From assembly GCF_036711975.1 (NCBI RefSeq), contig NC_091967.1, forward strand, positions 17,422,001 through 17,486,000: a stretch of 64,000 bases of DNA, written 5' to 3'. Shown here piece after piece: positions 45,601 through 58,860 of this stretch; position 1 is the first letter of the stretch, and each line of letters starts with the position of its first letter. This DNA comes from Onthophagus taurus (taxonomy: Eukaryota; Arthropoda; Insecta; Coleoptera; Scarabaeidae). The translations under genes were made by a program, and so were the position numbers. The notes below the pieces were generated by a model. It was not told the DNA's origin. It searched no databases and saw only the letters and a list, made by a program, of their open reading frames with translations.

Positions 45601-46965
45601 ATAAAAAAATTTTATCAAAGCCAAAGAAGACTTACTTCAAACTGATCGATATTTAAAACTGTGCATAAAGTACAATTATCTAAAGTCTTATTCTATAATT
45701 CTAAATCTAAAATAAATACATGAAAATTAAATTTGTACTTCTATTGAAATATATCAAGCAAAGCCGTATAATCATGATCGAATTCGTTACCGTTAACAAG
45801 ATATTATCGGTGATCCATCCTTCGAGTGACAATCTATCAGCAAAGGTTCTCCAAGTTGGTATCTATATTGACAGTGGCATCGTATCTCGGCATAGATGAA
45901 ATGTCTACCACTAGGTAGTAGTTTCACACACGAACATACCGATCAATTCCCATTTGTTGCCAAATTGAATTATCGTCTAGGATATGCTTAACTGGTTGAA
46001 TAATAGAATACGAGAAAGCAATTAATCCATTCCTGGATCGATTTCACATTTCAACCAATATTCCGCATATTCCATAAGCATATTCAGACTAAATCTGCAT
46101 AATATTACGGATTTATCTTTAACGCAAAATAATTTTTTTTATGTATGATACTAAAATCTCATTTCCTTTTTATAATTAAAATTCTCTTTCAATTTTTTTT
46201 TAATTTGCTTTTGGAAAAACAACAAGAAACAATTTATGCTGCGTGTCACCGCGTCTGTGGTCAAAAGGCCGGGACGCATATACTACGACAAACAAACGAC
46301 ACAAAAAAGCTTACAGAAACGGTGTACATTTTTACATAATGAAAAATTAAGCGAACCGTTTAAAATTGTAACAAAGGATTGCGTGATGTTTGTTATATGA
46401 AAAATTTTATGTATTAACATTTTCACAAAATACGGTGTTTATCAAAAATTAACATTAGCGAATCTAAGCAAAAACTTGCAGCAATTACACCTTGAAAACA
46501 GTCTCTTATTTATAATACCACAAAATATGAAATGCCTAAATTTACTTTATAAGAAAACATCGGTATTTTAGTACCTAAATGTTCAAAGAAAGCAGATCTT
46601 TAAAGTTTGTGGATTGTTTATAAACGTTTTGTATCAGCAGTGTAAACTGCAGTGAACCAGGTGGACTGAAAAAAAAGTGGGAAATAAGCGTAAACGCCAA
46701 TGAGAATACTAATACCGTCACACAAACTGTAGCTTCATTAGGGCGATCTCGCCTAAAATCATTAAATGAAATGGGAAATCCTTCCAAAGAATAAATGGGG
46801 CCGGTACCCTCAATCGAACAGAAAGAACGTCTTTCAAAAAATCGATAAACTATGTAAAAATAGAAGGATTGGCAACATTTTCAGATCCTAAAACTGTTTA
46901 ATTTTTGCAATATTTAACATTAAAATTCCAAATCCCCTCTATAAAAGCTTTGGTGACGTTTACGA
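42626..46965. other. Unassigned intergenic sequence
   Basis: More than 4 kb with no gene or repeat recognised. Two mutually overlapping frames at 44524-44727 (minus) and 44598-44807 (+) lie in a slightly GC-richer patch around 44600-44880 but have no recognised domain. Confidence 0.4.
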
Positions 46966-46974
46966 GGTTTTCGC

Positions 46975-47530
46975 GTACGACTGACCTCTGTTAAGTTGGC
47001 ACTACATCTTGCGATTTGTATAAAAAAAATTATTGCATTAATTGTCGCTTAATTTGTTGTAATTTGTCGTAAAGTTTACAAATTCGTCGTATCTTTTTTT
47101 ATAAACAATATTTGAAATATTGCATTTTTGAGGTAGTGCCAACTTGACAGTGGGAAAAAACTAATGACGTCATAAATTGTCGCTTAATTTGTTGTAATTT
47201 GTCGTGAAGTTTACATATTTGTCGCGTCCTTTTTTATAAACAATATTTGAAATATTGTATTTTTGAAGTAGTGCTAATTTGATAGTGGGAATCTATGATA
47301 AAGAGTGGAGATAACAAAAAAACTAATGACATCATAAATTGTCGCTTAATTTGCCGTAGAGATTACAAATTTGTCGCGTCTTTTTTTAAAAACAATATTT
47401 GAAATATTGCATTTTTGAGGTTGTGCTAACTTGACAGTGGGAATCTATGGTAAAGAGTGGAGATAACAAAAAACTAATAACGTCATAAATTGTGGCTTAA
47501 CTTGTTGTAATTTGTCGTAAAATGTACAAA
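46975..47530. repeat. Tandem repeat of about 135-162 bp, four copies
   Basis: The motif tgtcgcttaatttg(t/c) recurs at 47043, 47178, 47340 and (as tgtggcttaacttg) 47491, each followed by a gtaatttgtcgt/ttacaaat-like stretch and, in the first three, by the perfect palindrome CAATATTT-G-AAATATTG. Units also carry a (tga)cgtcataaatt stretch. The last copy runs directly into the YqaJ fragment. Confidence 0.85.
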
Positions 47531-47531
47531 T

Positions 47532-47822
47532 TTGTCGCGTCAATCGCATGATGCAGTAAGTAGATCTAAGGCTGTGCAGCATGGTAAAATGAATGAAAAT
47601 CTTGCTATACATCAGTTAGAAGAACAGGATAATATAAAGGTGGAAACGTGCGGATTGTTCATAGACGCTGAGTATAGCTTCCTAGGGGCAAGTCCAGATG
47701 GTTTAGTGGGACCAGGAATTGTTGTAGAAATAAAGTGCCCTTTCTTCACATACCATATGCATCCCAAGGATGCCATAAAACAAAAAAAAACTTTCAGGAA
47801 ATGGAACCAAGAAAGAGATTAA
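47532..47822 (+). pseudogene. YqaJ-type exonuclease domain fragment
   Basis: About 96 residues matching the YqaJ/lambda-exonuclease fold. They include HGKMNENLAIHQLEEQD, ETCGLFIDAEYSFLGASPDG and VVEIKCPFF. The Glu of the MNE stretch, the Asp of SPDG and the EIK pair, which bind metal in this family, are all kept. Neither a start nor the C-terminal half is present; the frame stops at 47820 just before a tandem dimer begins. In insects this domain often travels in mobile elements; here its 5' side is the tandem repeat at 46975-47530. Confidence 0.75.
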
Positions 47823-47856
47823 AGCTTTATAATTTTTCAAGCATAAAACGCAAAAA

Positions 47857-49136
47857 TTTATTGAATGGTACCGTTTTTCAAGCACAAATCCAATGAGTAG
47901 CGTTCAAACGGTTTTTATCTGGCAACATTACACCATTTAAATCGCAATTTATCCCGATATGTTTTGGTAAATTAATAAAAATTAAAACGACTCACCGAAT
48001 GGATGTTGTTTTCCTTGGATTTTACTTTGAAGCTCAGTTGGAAAGAAAAGATAAATTAATTTATTGTAATAAAAAAAATTAATTAATACGATACCTTTTA
48101 ACATCCATAAAATAGCAATCCGATGATCTCAACTATATCACATCACTAACATCACCTAACACTTAGCATAAATATAGCACGTATTTATCACTTAATTCAA
48201 GTAACAAGTTTTATTTTTCAAAACTACTTTATCACCCTTAAATGGCCGCACATCAACTAAAATACGTTGTTAGCGAATCAACTTCCAAACATCCCCTCCT
48301 TAATTTATTGTGTGAAGAAGGAATACTGGAGGTGAACATACAAAAAATGTAAAGACGAGGGGGCGAAGCGGTTTTAAATCGTGTTTTTGGTTTTAAAACT
48401 CAACCTTGCAATAAAAAAATTACTCGCTTTCTCGAAACATTTCAAATAAAACTTACGTCATTTTATTCAAATAAAACGCACTAATCGAATATTGAATTTA
48501 TTGGTGCCGTTTTTCAAGCACAAATCCAATGAGTAGCGTTCAAACAGTTTTTATCTGGCAACATTACACCATTTAAATCGCGATTTATTCCGATATGTTT
48601 TGGTAAATTAATAAAAATGAAAACGACTCACCGAATGGATGTTGTTTTCCTTGGATTTTACTTTGAAGCTCAGCTGGAAAGAAAAGATAAATTAATTTAT
48701 TGTGACAAAAAAAATAAATTAATACGATAGGTATACCTTTTAACATCCATAAAATAGCAATTCGATGATCTCAACTATATCACATCACTAACATCACCTA
48801 ACACTTAGCATAAATATAGCACGTATTTATCACTTAATTCAAGTAACAAGTTTTATTTTTCAAAACTACTTTATCACCCTTAAATGTCCGCACATCAACT
48901 AAAATGCGATATTAGCGAATCAACTTCCAAACATCCCCTCCTTAATTTATTGTGTGAAGAAGGAATACTGGAGGTGAACATACAAAAAATGTAAAGACGA
49001 CGGGGCGAAGCGGTTTTAAATCGTTTTTTTGGTTTTAAAACTCAACCTTGCAATAAAAAAATTACTCGCTTTCTCGAAACATTTCAAATAAAACTTACGT
49101 CATTTTACTCAAATAAAACGCACTAATCGAATATCA
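47857..49136. repeat. Tandem dimer of a 640-bp non-coding unit
   Basis: Two adjacent direct copies (about 47857-48492 and 48493-49136). ccgtttttcaagcacaaatcc occurs at 47871 and 48507 (636 bp apart) and ctaatcga at 48481 and 49123 (642 bp apart), the difference being one 6-bp insertion (ggtata) in copy 2. Other differences are scattered single bases. No frame of note. It could be a satellite dimer or a non-autonomous element that duplicated in place. Confidence 0.9.
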
Positions 49137-50190
49137 ATGTTTAACACTTCCTGCAAAAGAATCAGGTGCCCAACAAATAATTAAAACGAAGCAGCCAAGA
49201 CATTGGATTATGCAGCATCCCTTATTTTTTGTGTCATGAAACACAAATTTAAAAAAAATCGTATCTCAAGAATGAGTTGAGATATCATAATGAAATAAAG
49301 AACATTTTAAAGCAAATTTAATGAAGATTTAATGCGCTATATATAATTTCTTATTTTCTATAAACATCGTTGTTAAGATACAGCCGGTCGGTATCCTTAA
49401 CGGGATACCCGGTACAGCTAAACATATAAAATTTGAAAAAAAAGACTAGACAAGTAGTAAGAACAACAATAAATTATATTAAAGGTAGAAATACTAAAAC
49501 CAAAAATTAAAAAAAGCGTTTATGTTTTAGTACAAATACATTTTAAATCAGCCTATTACTTTGTTCGTTTGTTTACATACTTTATTGTGACTAGTAGAAT
49601 ATTTCAAACATTTTAGTAATCCGTTAACAAAAAAATATTTTTTCTGTAATTGGGAAGTAGATTTCCAGGTAGTAAAGTAACCGGAGTCGTTTAAACAATC
49701 GTACCTACTTAATTAGCAAATTGAGAGATCGGGCATTTCCATTTTCGCATTCACCGTGGATAATACTTTCGATGGAGATATTGACGACTAAAATTTGTTA
49801 ATTAATAAAGGAGATAATTGACTTATTTGATTAAGTAGTTTTTTGTGTCGGTCACCCTTACTTGTACCCACAATAAATTGCTATATTTAATAAGTTTGAA
49901 TTGTTTTCTTCTTCTAGATAAAACTGAAGTTAAATATGACATTAAATAGAAATTATTTAGTGACTGTTTTGCGTGAAACAAAAATTATAATTTTAAAGAG
50001 AAAGTAAAAACTCTGAAATTTGAATAAATAGATAAATACTGGGTAAGCATATTCTCCCTATTTAAAGGAGCTTTGTGCAATGAATCAAGTATTATGGCAG
50101 CATCTTTAGAATTTGTAATGAAATGAATACAGAAGGATATCATTCAATAAATCGAATAAAGTATAAAATATTATCGAATAAAATATTAAA
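49137..50190. other. Unassigned AT-rich sequence
   Basis: No gene or repeat recognised between the 640-bp dimer and the LINE. Confidence 0.4.
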
Positions 50191-52065
50191 TGCTTAAAAT
50201 TGTGCTGTCCACATATATTACCTTATATTCGCAATACTATAAATGCGTGCATCGAAACATGTGTTTTTCCAATGACATGGAAGAAAGCCGTAATAAAACC
50301 GCTTTCCAAAATCTCTAAACCTACGGTACTTAGCGACCTAAGACCCATTAGTATTCTGCCAGTATTAGCAAAGGTTGCAGAAAAAATTCTTTATGAACAA
50401 ATGGTCTCCTTTGTGGAGGAGAATGACATACTACCACAGAACCAATCGGGTTTCAGACGGGGTTACAGTTGCACGACAGCATTGATACATATCATTGATG
50501 ATATAATTCGCGAAACCGATAGAGGTAATTTAACAGTTCTTTGCCTACTAGATTATTCAAAGGCGTTCGATACGGTCAATCATGAGACAATGGCATCAAT
50601 TTTGAGGTATTCCGGTTTTGATGATAAGTCTACCCGCTTATTATATGATTTTCTAACACATAGACAACAAGCCGTATTTATGGGTGATGAACAATCTGAA
50701 TATCAATACACTAGTTCGGGCGTTCCTCAGGGTTCTATACTCTCGCTTTTGCTTTATGCTTTATATACATCAAACTTTAACCAAGGGGTTATGCATTGCA
50801 AGACCCATTTTTACGCCGACGACACGCAAATATACTATTCTTTTCCGGCTCATGATATAAAACAGGCTTGTGTGCGAATTAATAGTGATCTAGAATATTT
50901 GCGTATCACCTCAAGCCGACATGGACTTAAAATTAATCGGAAAAAATCAAACGTTATTATGTTTGGTCCTCAGAAACAAAAACAAAAAGTCATTAATGAC
51001 TTACAAATTTGTGTAAATAACGAATTACTACCTATTCAAAAACAGTAAAAAACTTAGGCATTTTAATCGATGAGGGCCTTACTTTTAATGAACACGTCAA
51101 TAAATGCGTTCAAAGAGCTTACAGTAGCCTTAGAATTATTTATACTAACAGAGCCTTTGTTAATCATAGTGCAAAAGTGCGCCTATGCGAAAGTTTAGTA
51201 CTATCAATGTTTAATTATGGCGATGCATTGTATGCACCCTTTCTGTCCTATGCATTGAAGAGGAAAATTCAAAAGGTACAAAACACCTGTATCAGACTAA
51301 TTTTTGGGTTGAAACGCAGAGATCACGTCAGCTGTAAGCTGCCGGTTTTAAAGTGGTTGAACATGCAGGGGAGAAGAATGTTGCATGCTGTAGGTTTTTA
51401 CCATAAATTACTCACTCTACATAAACCAGCGTATCTTGTAAAAAAGTTGTCTTTTCGGGGTGACGTGCACTCGGTTAATGTGAGGTTTAAGGGAAGGCTA
51501 TCTCCACCAATATTCCACACTATGAGTTTTAAAAAATGCTTCTCATACCAGATATGCAAAGTAATTAATGAGCTCCCTTCTGGTTGCGCATTGACAGAGT
51601 GTGGGTCTGCCGTCACCGCCAGGAGGCAATATGCTAATTTTCTGTTTGGGCAGCAGTGTTCGCATTAACCTGCAAATCTCTTAATAGTCACAGATCTTGC
51701 TTTTGCGTTTGAATGTTTTTGTAATCTTTTTGTTCTACCTAAATTTGTTCTTAATTTATGGGGAACCCTTTCGAGTACTGACATGGTATCGATAACGACT
51801 TGTTGTGGCCTTTGGTAGTATTCACCTAAGTATTATATGTTAAAACTTAGTAGTTAAAACTCTTGTTTTGTTTATAGCTTTATACCGTTGTCGCGATTCT
51901 TTTTTTTTATATGTAACACGCTCTACTGTTTTTCTTCTCTTTATATACTTTATGGTGAAGTGGAAGAACAATATATATTGAACCTCACCATAAGATTGAT
52001 CAGTTGTTTATTGGAAACCATTTTTAGTTGTTTATTCTGAAGTGTAGTACATTGTGATCAATAAA

Positions 52066-52101
<36 letters not shown>

Positions 52102-52102
52102 A
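50191..52102 (+). mobile_element. 5'-truncated LINE ending in an (ATT)n tail
   Basis: A non-LTR retrotransposon copy carrying the RT and C-terminal part of ORF2, about 400 bp of 3' UTR and a 3' run of ATT/TTA repeats (52068-52100). A microsatellite tail of this type is typical of CR1/L2-like LINEs. 5' truncation is the usual result of target-primed reverse transcription. Confidence 0.85.
50200..51668 (+). pseudogene. LINE ORF2 reverse transcriptase, one frameshift
   Basis: The first frame (50200-51048) gives the RT: WKKAVIKPLSKISKPTVLSD, LRPISILPVLAKVAEKILYE, QNQSGFRRGYSC, LLDYSKAFDTVNH (motif A), GVPQGSIL followed by SLLLYALY (GPLL in relatives, mutated) and FYADDTQIYYSF (motif C, both Asp kept). 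A one-base slip in the A-run near 51040 shifts the frame. The product continues as KNLGILIDEGLTFNEHVNKC and then through 51177-51668 to the stop. No endonuclease is present, so the copy is truncated at the 5' side. Apart from the slip it is well preserved and thus fairly young. Best placed among CR1/L2/jockey-related LINEs. Confidence 0.88.
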
Positions 52103-54904
52103 GAAGAAAAAAGCTTGTGGAAACCACGATTTTCTCTTCGAGCCTGTATAGATATATGACGGGTTGTTCTGTTTGGGTTAGAGAAATGTTTGATATGTCA
52201 GGTAATGAATCCATTAGCGTCATATTTTCATTTCAACCTCTAGAAAAGTTTCACACTAAATGATACTAAACGCACTATTTACTTTTCGATTAGACATGGA
52301 CAAACTCATGGATCTTGAATTTGATGTATGTTAAGCAATGGTTGGAAAGGAATCGGGTATGCTACAAAGATGATAAAATGAAGCACTCCAATATTTCAGC
52401 AATCAGTCAATGCAAGAAACACAGTTTGAATTTAGTTATTAATAATTTATGTTCAGTTCGTAAAATTCATTAACTTTATAAAGCTATATCAAAATTGCCA
52501 TGGTCGTAACAACAAAATGCAAAAACCTCATCCATTAATAAACTCATTATTTCATAACTTTTCGGACTTTTGATAGCCCTAATTGGTATATCCCAAGATT
52601 TACGGGTAAAATCTAGAATTGACCAGTTTTTGGGGTTTTACATTAACATATATCTACAATTAATAATATTTATATGTATTTAGTATATTGTATACTATGT
52701 AGATACTATACATTATACTTTTACTTCAACTAATTAGATCGTGTAACTTGTCATTACTCCTAGTTGTTATAAATTTTAATATTACAACACGCTAATTTCA
52801 TAAAACAAGAGAAGAGACAAGAAGTTTTAAAGAAAAGCCCCGAAAATTAAAAAAGTTAACCAACAAACTTTTAACAATGCGAAGTTATGTAAGGGCAATT
52901 TTGTACCTTATTTACTTCGCTTCATTATAACTGAAAGTCGAGGCGGTGCCACCCCTGAAACGCAATAGATTATTATCGCGGAAGCTAAACTTCTTCAAAA
53001 AATTGAGAAGTTTTCTAATAAAAAAACACAGCGTCAAGAATGACTTAAATTTTAAATTTCCAATACCGGAGAAAAAAGTAAAGCTAAAAATAAATTTAAA
53101 AAGAAATAATGTTATTCGTAATTCCGGCATAAGTATTCATCATAATTTACCCCAATTACCGTTTCGTTTCAAGTAGTGCTTGTGGTCTTTAAATGGCCTT
53201 TCATAACCGCATGGGAAACTTTCAATACTCAGTTATTTGGCCGTTTGTTCGCAGGCGAGATTTGTTGTAAAGTTGACTACGAACTTTTGGTGAATGGCCC
53301 ACGAAGTTTAGGCGTTGAATGGGAATTTTCCAGGACGTTCGCCTTTATTGAACATCTGCAGCACTTCATACTCCACTACTGTTTTCGTATGCACCGAAAA
53401 CTTACGAAAACTTACACTATTCAAATAAATATAGTATGAATCTTGTTTTCAAATGAAATGAATCTTTCAGCAACAATAAAAGTGTAAACAAAATAACGCG
53501 TATTTATATTTTTAATCAAAACTACTACTTCATAAGTCGCAATTTCAGTTGTGTTATGCACGCAATGTAGTACCTACATATATACTAATTTCATATGTGA
53601 CCTCGTGCATCAGTTGCTATTTGGCTGTTATATGTACATGCAGGTAAACTACCTCTACGATAACGTAAACGCATTAAGGTTGTTTATATTAATCAGTACA
53701 TGCAGAATACTGTCTACATAGTGGTTATATTAGGAATATCAAACTAGGGGTAATGAAGTTTATTTTTATTCTGTTTTTTAATTCTTAAACAAATTCGAAC
53801 AATAATTCGTAACTAACCACAACTAATATCCGTGTAAATTAACAAACTGGATTTAAAGATTACAATGGAGATTTGATGTAATAACGTTGAGGGATGATAG
53901 TAATATTCTCGTCCGACTCTAAATTAAAATTAAAAACCAGATTAAAATAAAACCCTTTGCCGCAATACGAGAGGGAATGAACGCTCCCGTCATTATGAAA
54001 CCACAGGGAATTCTCTGGCACACAGAGAAAACTTTTAACAACGAATACCCCGGACCCGTCTGCATTCAAGTTTCGAATGATACTTTCTGACATCAGACCT
54101 TATTAATGGAGTTTGTGCCGTTTCGTAACTTAATTTGCCACCCAATGCAACAGGATCACCTCAAAGTTTACACTTGAGGAAATACAACAAACTTTCTACA
54201 AAGGCAAGATCAACAACAACCCATTATTATCACACAAATAAAATCAATTATTTATTTATTATATGAAATGTAATTTCGTAACAACATACTTTGTAAATAA
54301 TGTAAGTACCAACACCTGCTGCATCTATAATAATGTGATTAATTCATACCGTTCATAATTTATCTCTTGAACTATTTTAAACTTTACACAACATTTTGAT
54401 AGAATTTTAACATTTCAAATTATTTACTTTTTGCTTTCTAAACCGTTAACCACAACGTGGTAGCTCCGAATTTCTAGTTACCAAGCTTATTTAGAGGAGT
54501 GGGTAAAGTTTTATTTTTATTATATTTTTTTTCATTTCATGGTGCAGACAATGTAACGATTTCATTCTACATGCTATGCCCAGTAGCCAAATAAACACCA
54601 TTTCCGAAGAGTTTTTTAATTAAAGTTTTAATTAAAACTCGGTGCATCATTATTACGCCGAAACGTAGTAGTTATCAAAAGATAATTGCATAATTTTTTT
54701 AATCAATTAAAAATTTTTGGTCGCCATCAACAAAAACATTAAAACATAAGTTAGTAATACATTAATAATAGTACAGTAAAATTTTGATATAAAAGACCTC
54801 ATTTGAACGGACTTTGGATATAACTGACAAAATATTTTTAAGTATTTATTGAATTTTTAAACATTAATTTTATTCTACCACATTTTATATGTTATTCTTG
54901 CATT
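52103..54904. other. Unassigned sequence with GC-richer patches
   Basis: No recognised gene. Patches around 52930-53420 and 53870-54170 are less AT-rich and carry frames of 72-87 residues on either strand without known domains; they may be conserved non-coding DNA. Confidence 0.35.
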
Positions 54905-56455
54905 ATTTATTTATCAATCGGTTTTTTGTTTTTTTTTTGTAAATTATATAACAAATCATTTATTAAAACAATTTTACATGGCACACTTTGTGTGGTGCAT
55001 GACACATTACAATACTCCCCCTTCCGTGAAAAATAAATTAATAAGAAGAGGAAGGTAAAACAATGGTACAACTTAAGAAAGTAATATGTTGTAGTAATAA
55101 AAAAATAACGATTATATGTTAAAATGTACTTTCCTATTCGAGGATGACACATGTTTATCAATTTCCGAATGATTAAATTTAACACTCTCGTTAAAAATAA
55201 ACGCAGGCTTAAGACGATCGATATCATAATTTTATCATTGCCTTTCTGAATAACGAAATATTTGATAACGAAATTTGATTTGTGCAAGTCTTTATGAATA
55301 AAAGTTTTTTGAATAAAGTGAAAAGACTTATTCACTGGTTTTAATTTTGAAAAAGTGTCTCTTAAACTTGAGAGGAAAGGCTCATAGTTAACAGATGAAG
55401 GAAGACTCCAGGAAGTCTTAGTGGTTGCCCGTAAAGCAGTTCTGCTGAGGAGCAACCTAGATTTTCCTTACGTGATGTTCTTAATCCTAGTAGGATGAGG
55501 GTTAGATCGTTGTTCCATCTAGTAGTGCCTCCTTTAGCGATGATAGCCGTCTTCAATGATCGATGAAATCGTTCTAACATTCCATTTGCTTGAGGATGGA
55601 AAGTTGATGTGTGTATTTATCGTGTGCCAAGTAATGTGTTAAATTTTGAAAAGAGGTTTAATTCGAATTGCCGTCCCTGATCATGTGTTATTGTGGTAGG
55701 TATACCAAATCGACTAAAATAATGCCGGAAGAGCGTGTTCGCTTTAATAAATGTGATATCTTTCGGCGGAAAAGCTTCTGGCCATCGAGTGAAGGAAATT
55801 TCGGAAATTTTTTTAGGAAATTTGATGTTGATGATTACATCATTGTTGATGATTACATTTTGTATGTTTTTGGATTTTTACTTATTGACATTTTAAGCAG
55901 GTTTTGGTCCAAACATGAATTTGCTTTGACATGTGTGTCCAAAAGAATCTTGTTTTGATTGCATGAATGCTGGAACGTATTCCGGGATGAGATAAACTAT
56001 GAATTTTGTCAAAAATTGCTTGTCTGAACTGTTGCGGAATATAAATTCTTGGAGATGATGAAGAGGTTTCACACCATAGTTTGATATCAGATTGTGATGT
56101 TGTTTGATGTGCCAAACAATAAGATTTTGAATTGCTTATTCAGTAAGTTTGACAATTCTGTGGCAGCAAGTTGAGCATTGCTAAGGGTTAGAAAATCTGG
56201 ATAAGATGAATTTAGATGTTCGATGTTTGTTCTGGATAGAGTATCTGCAACAACAATTGAATTTCCTCTGATATATTTGATATCTGAAGTAAATTATAAC
56301 TTAGATATCGGGTTTGACGAGGAGTTTTGTCTGTGGACGAAAAAATTGATGTGTCAATGGGTTTGTGATCTGTATATACCGTAAATTGATTTCCATATAA
56401 GGAATGTTTGAAAATTTTGATAGCAGAGTAGATCGCTAATAGTTTCGCTCTATCA
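54905..56455 (-). pseudogene. Ty3/Gypsy retrotransposon relic, minus strand
   Basis: Read right to left. RNase H: FDRAKLLAIYSAIKIFKHSL then VYTDHKP and DKTPRQTRYL (56456-56280). Integrase zinc-binding region: WCETSSSSPRIYIPQQFRQA then HPGIRSSIHAIKTRFFWTHM and TCLKCQ (56115-55882). Then, after a deletion of the catalytic core, the integrase C-terminal side with MLERFHRSLKTAI and AELLYGQPLRLPG (55580-55400), and a tail with FLSSLRDTFSKLKPVNKSFH and FVIQKGNDKIMIS (to about 55200). A ggaagggggagtattgta-like purine tract near 55005-55025 (seen as ctccccctt on +) marks the start of its 3' LTR, tgtcatgcacc. Frameshifts throughout. Confidence 0.85.
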
Positions 56456-58860
56456 AACCATCTCTTTGTGCTGCAAATGGATCTTCTATTAATACTTATG
56501 GTAAAAAGATATTGACAGTAACATTGAATCTAAGAAGAAATTTTCCCTTTATATTTACTATCGCCGATCTTAATAAGCCTATTATCGGTGCAGATTTTCT
56601 TGAAAAATTCGCCATTTTGGTTGATATTAAAAATCAACGATTGATTGATTCTACAACCAAAATAACTTCTTCTGGATCACTGATGCAAATATTTGTATTG
56701 TCCCCGAAATTATTTGCTTCTCCCGTAAGCATTCCACAAAACATCATATTGTTACAAATTCCTATTTACCCTTCTGCAGACCAAGACGGGTGGACTCAAC
56801 AAAATTCGCAATTGCCAAAAAAGAATTTGATTTAATGATTTCCCGTGGTATATGTCGTCCTTCATCTTCTTCCACTACTTCTCCATTACATATGGTTCCT
56901 AAAAGGATTCTGGTGATTGGCGTCTTTGGGAAACTACCGCCAATTAAATTTGATTACTGTTCCAGATCGTTACTTACTTACGTTAATCTACATGGTTGTA
57001 AAATTTGTTATTCTTCTATGCTTCAACTGCTATTACAACTCAGCACAGACGTTCCAACGGTTCATTAAGGAAGTCACTAATGGTTTAAACTTTGTATTCG
57101 TATATTTAGATGACATTCTTATAGCGAGTAAAAATGAGGACGAACATCTTTCACATTTACATAAACTTTTTGAAAGATTAAATAGCTTTGGCATGAATAT
57201 AAAAGCTTCAAAATGTGTTTTTGGGGTTCAATCCATTGATTTTCTCTGTCATACCGTTTCATCAAATGGAATTCGTCCTTCATCCGGTAGGATTCAGGCC
57301 ATTAATGACTTTCCAAGACCGAAAACCCTTAAGGAATTGCGAAGATTTTTAGGTATGATTAATTTCTATCATCGTTTCGTCCAAAATTTTTCAGCGATTC
57401 TTAGTTCTTTGTATACTCTTTCTAATTCTTTGAAAAATAATAACAAAAAAGATGAACATGAACATTCATTTAATACTGCAAAAATTCTTTTAAGTCAATT
57501 AATTGTTCTTGCGCATCCTTGATGCTTCATCTACAGCAATTGGAGCAGTTCTCTCCCAAACATATAACAATTTTACTCAACCTATAGCATTCTTTTCAAA
57601 AAAACTTTCATCTTCACAGATCAATTACTCCACGTACGATAGAGAACTTCTTGCAATATATTCAGTGATTACATTTTTCACATGGCCATAATTTTAGGCT
57701 TTTTACCGACCATAAACCTTTAATTACTTCATTTCATTCTAAAGCTGACAAAACTCCTCGTCAGATACGTTATCTACATTATATTATTCAATTTACATCT
57801 GATATACAATTTATTAAAGAATCAGATAACATAATCGCAGACGCATTGTCTCGAGTTGAATCGTTGACTTCTCTTTTTCCTAATGTCAAAAGTATACAAG
57901 TAGCGCAAGAAAATGATGTACAATTAAAACATCTTTTATTACAACAATCTACAAAAACTACCAAGTTTATTCTCTCCAAGGAAGAAACTTCATTTTCTAA
58001 ATATCGAATTTGGTGTGAGATTTCTTCTTCCGTACCTAAAATTTATATTCCTGAAAAATTTCGTAAAATAATTTTTGATGCTTTTCATAATATTTCACAT
58101 TCTGGCATTCTCGCGTCAGAGAATTTTCTTAAAACACGGTATTTTTGCCTGGTATGAATCTTTGGAAGAAATCTTGTCTACATTGTCAAAAAACGAAGAC
58201 TCACAAATATTCAAAATCACCATTTAAAAGATTTGCAATTCCAAAAGGAAGATTCGAACATGTACACATTGATATTGTTGGTCCCCTTCCTCCTTCATGT
58301 GGTTATACCACCTAAAGCATTTCCTCTACGGAATATAACAGGGACTACCATTGCCAAGACTCTTCTCCGTCATTATTTTTCTAGATTAGATACGAAGGCA
58401 ATTTGAATCTCAGATTTTTTCTCGATTTAGTATATTAATTGGAGCACATCAAATTCATACCTCCTCATTTCATCCCCAAAGCAATGGAATTTTAGAAAGG
58501 TTCTACAGAACACTTAAGACTTCTATTATTGCTAAGGGTTCACACAATAACAATTATTGGAGTGACGAATTCCCAGTCTTTCTTATTGGGCTCAGATCTG
58601 CTTACAAGGAAGACCTTGATTGTTCTCCTGCAGAATTAGTGTTTGGTCAACCTCTACGTCTTCCAGGAGAAGTATTTCTCACATCACACGAATTTTTGGA
58701 TACTGAACCTTTACTCATAGCTTTACGTGAAACCTTTTCAAACTTACGTGCTCGACCAGTTTTATATCATACATTCCAAAAACCTTTTGTTCATAAAGAT
58801 TTACTAAAATCAGATTTCGTTATCCTTAAATTGGAAGGTATGTATTACAGGTAACACAAT
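56448..58860 (+). pseudogene. Ty3/Gypsy retrotransposon relic, plus strand
   Basis: Collinear pol pieces. Protease tail: CAANGSSINTYGKKIL, PIIGADFLEKFAILVDI. RT: KKEFDLMISRGICRPSSSS, VPDRY, then a deletion that removes motif A, then QTFQRFIKEVTNGLNFVFVY followed by LDDILIAS (motif C intact, near 57100) and RRFLGMINFYHRF. RNase H: DASSTAIGAVLSQTY, TYDRELLAIYSVI, then (new frame) FTDHKPLI and DNIIADALSR. Integrase: RIWCEISSSVPKIYIPEKFR, HCQKTK, HVHIDIVGPLPP (first Asp), a gap at the second Asp, then SFHPQSNGILERFYRTLKTS with the Glu, and AELVFGQPLRLPGE. At least six frame breaks. It is the same family as the neighbour on the minus strand; no LTR was found. Confidence 0.88.
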
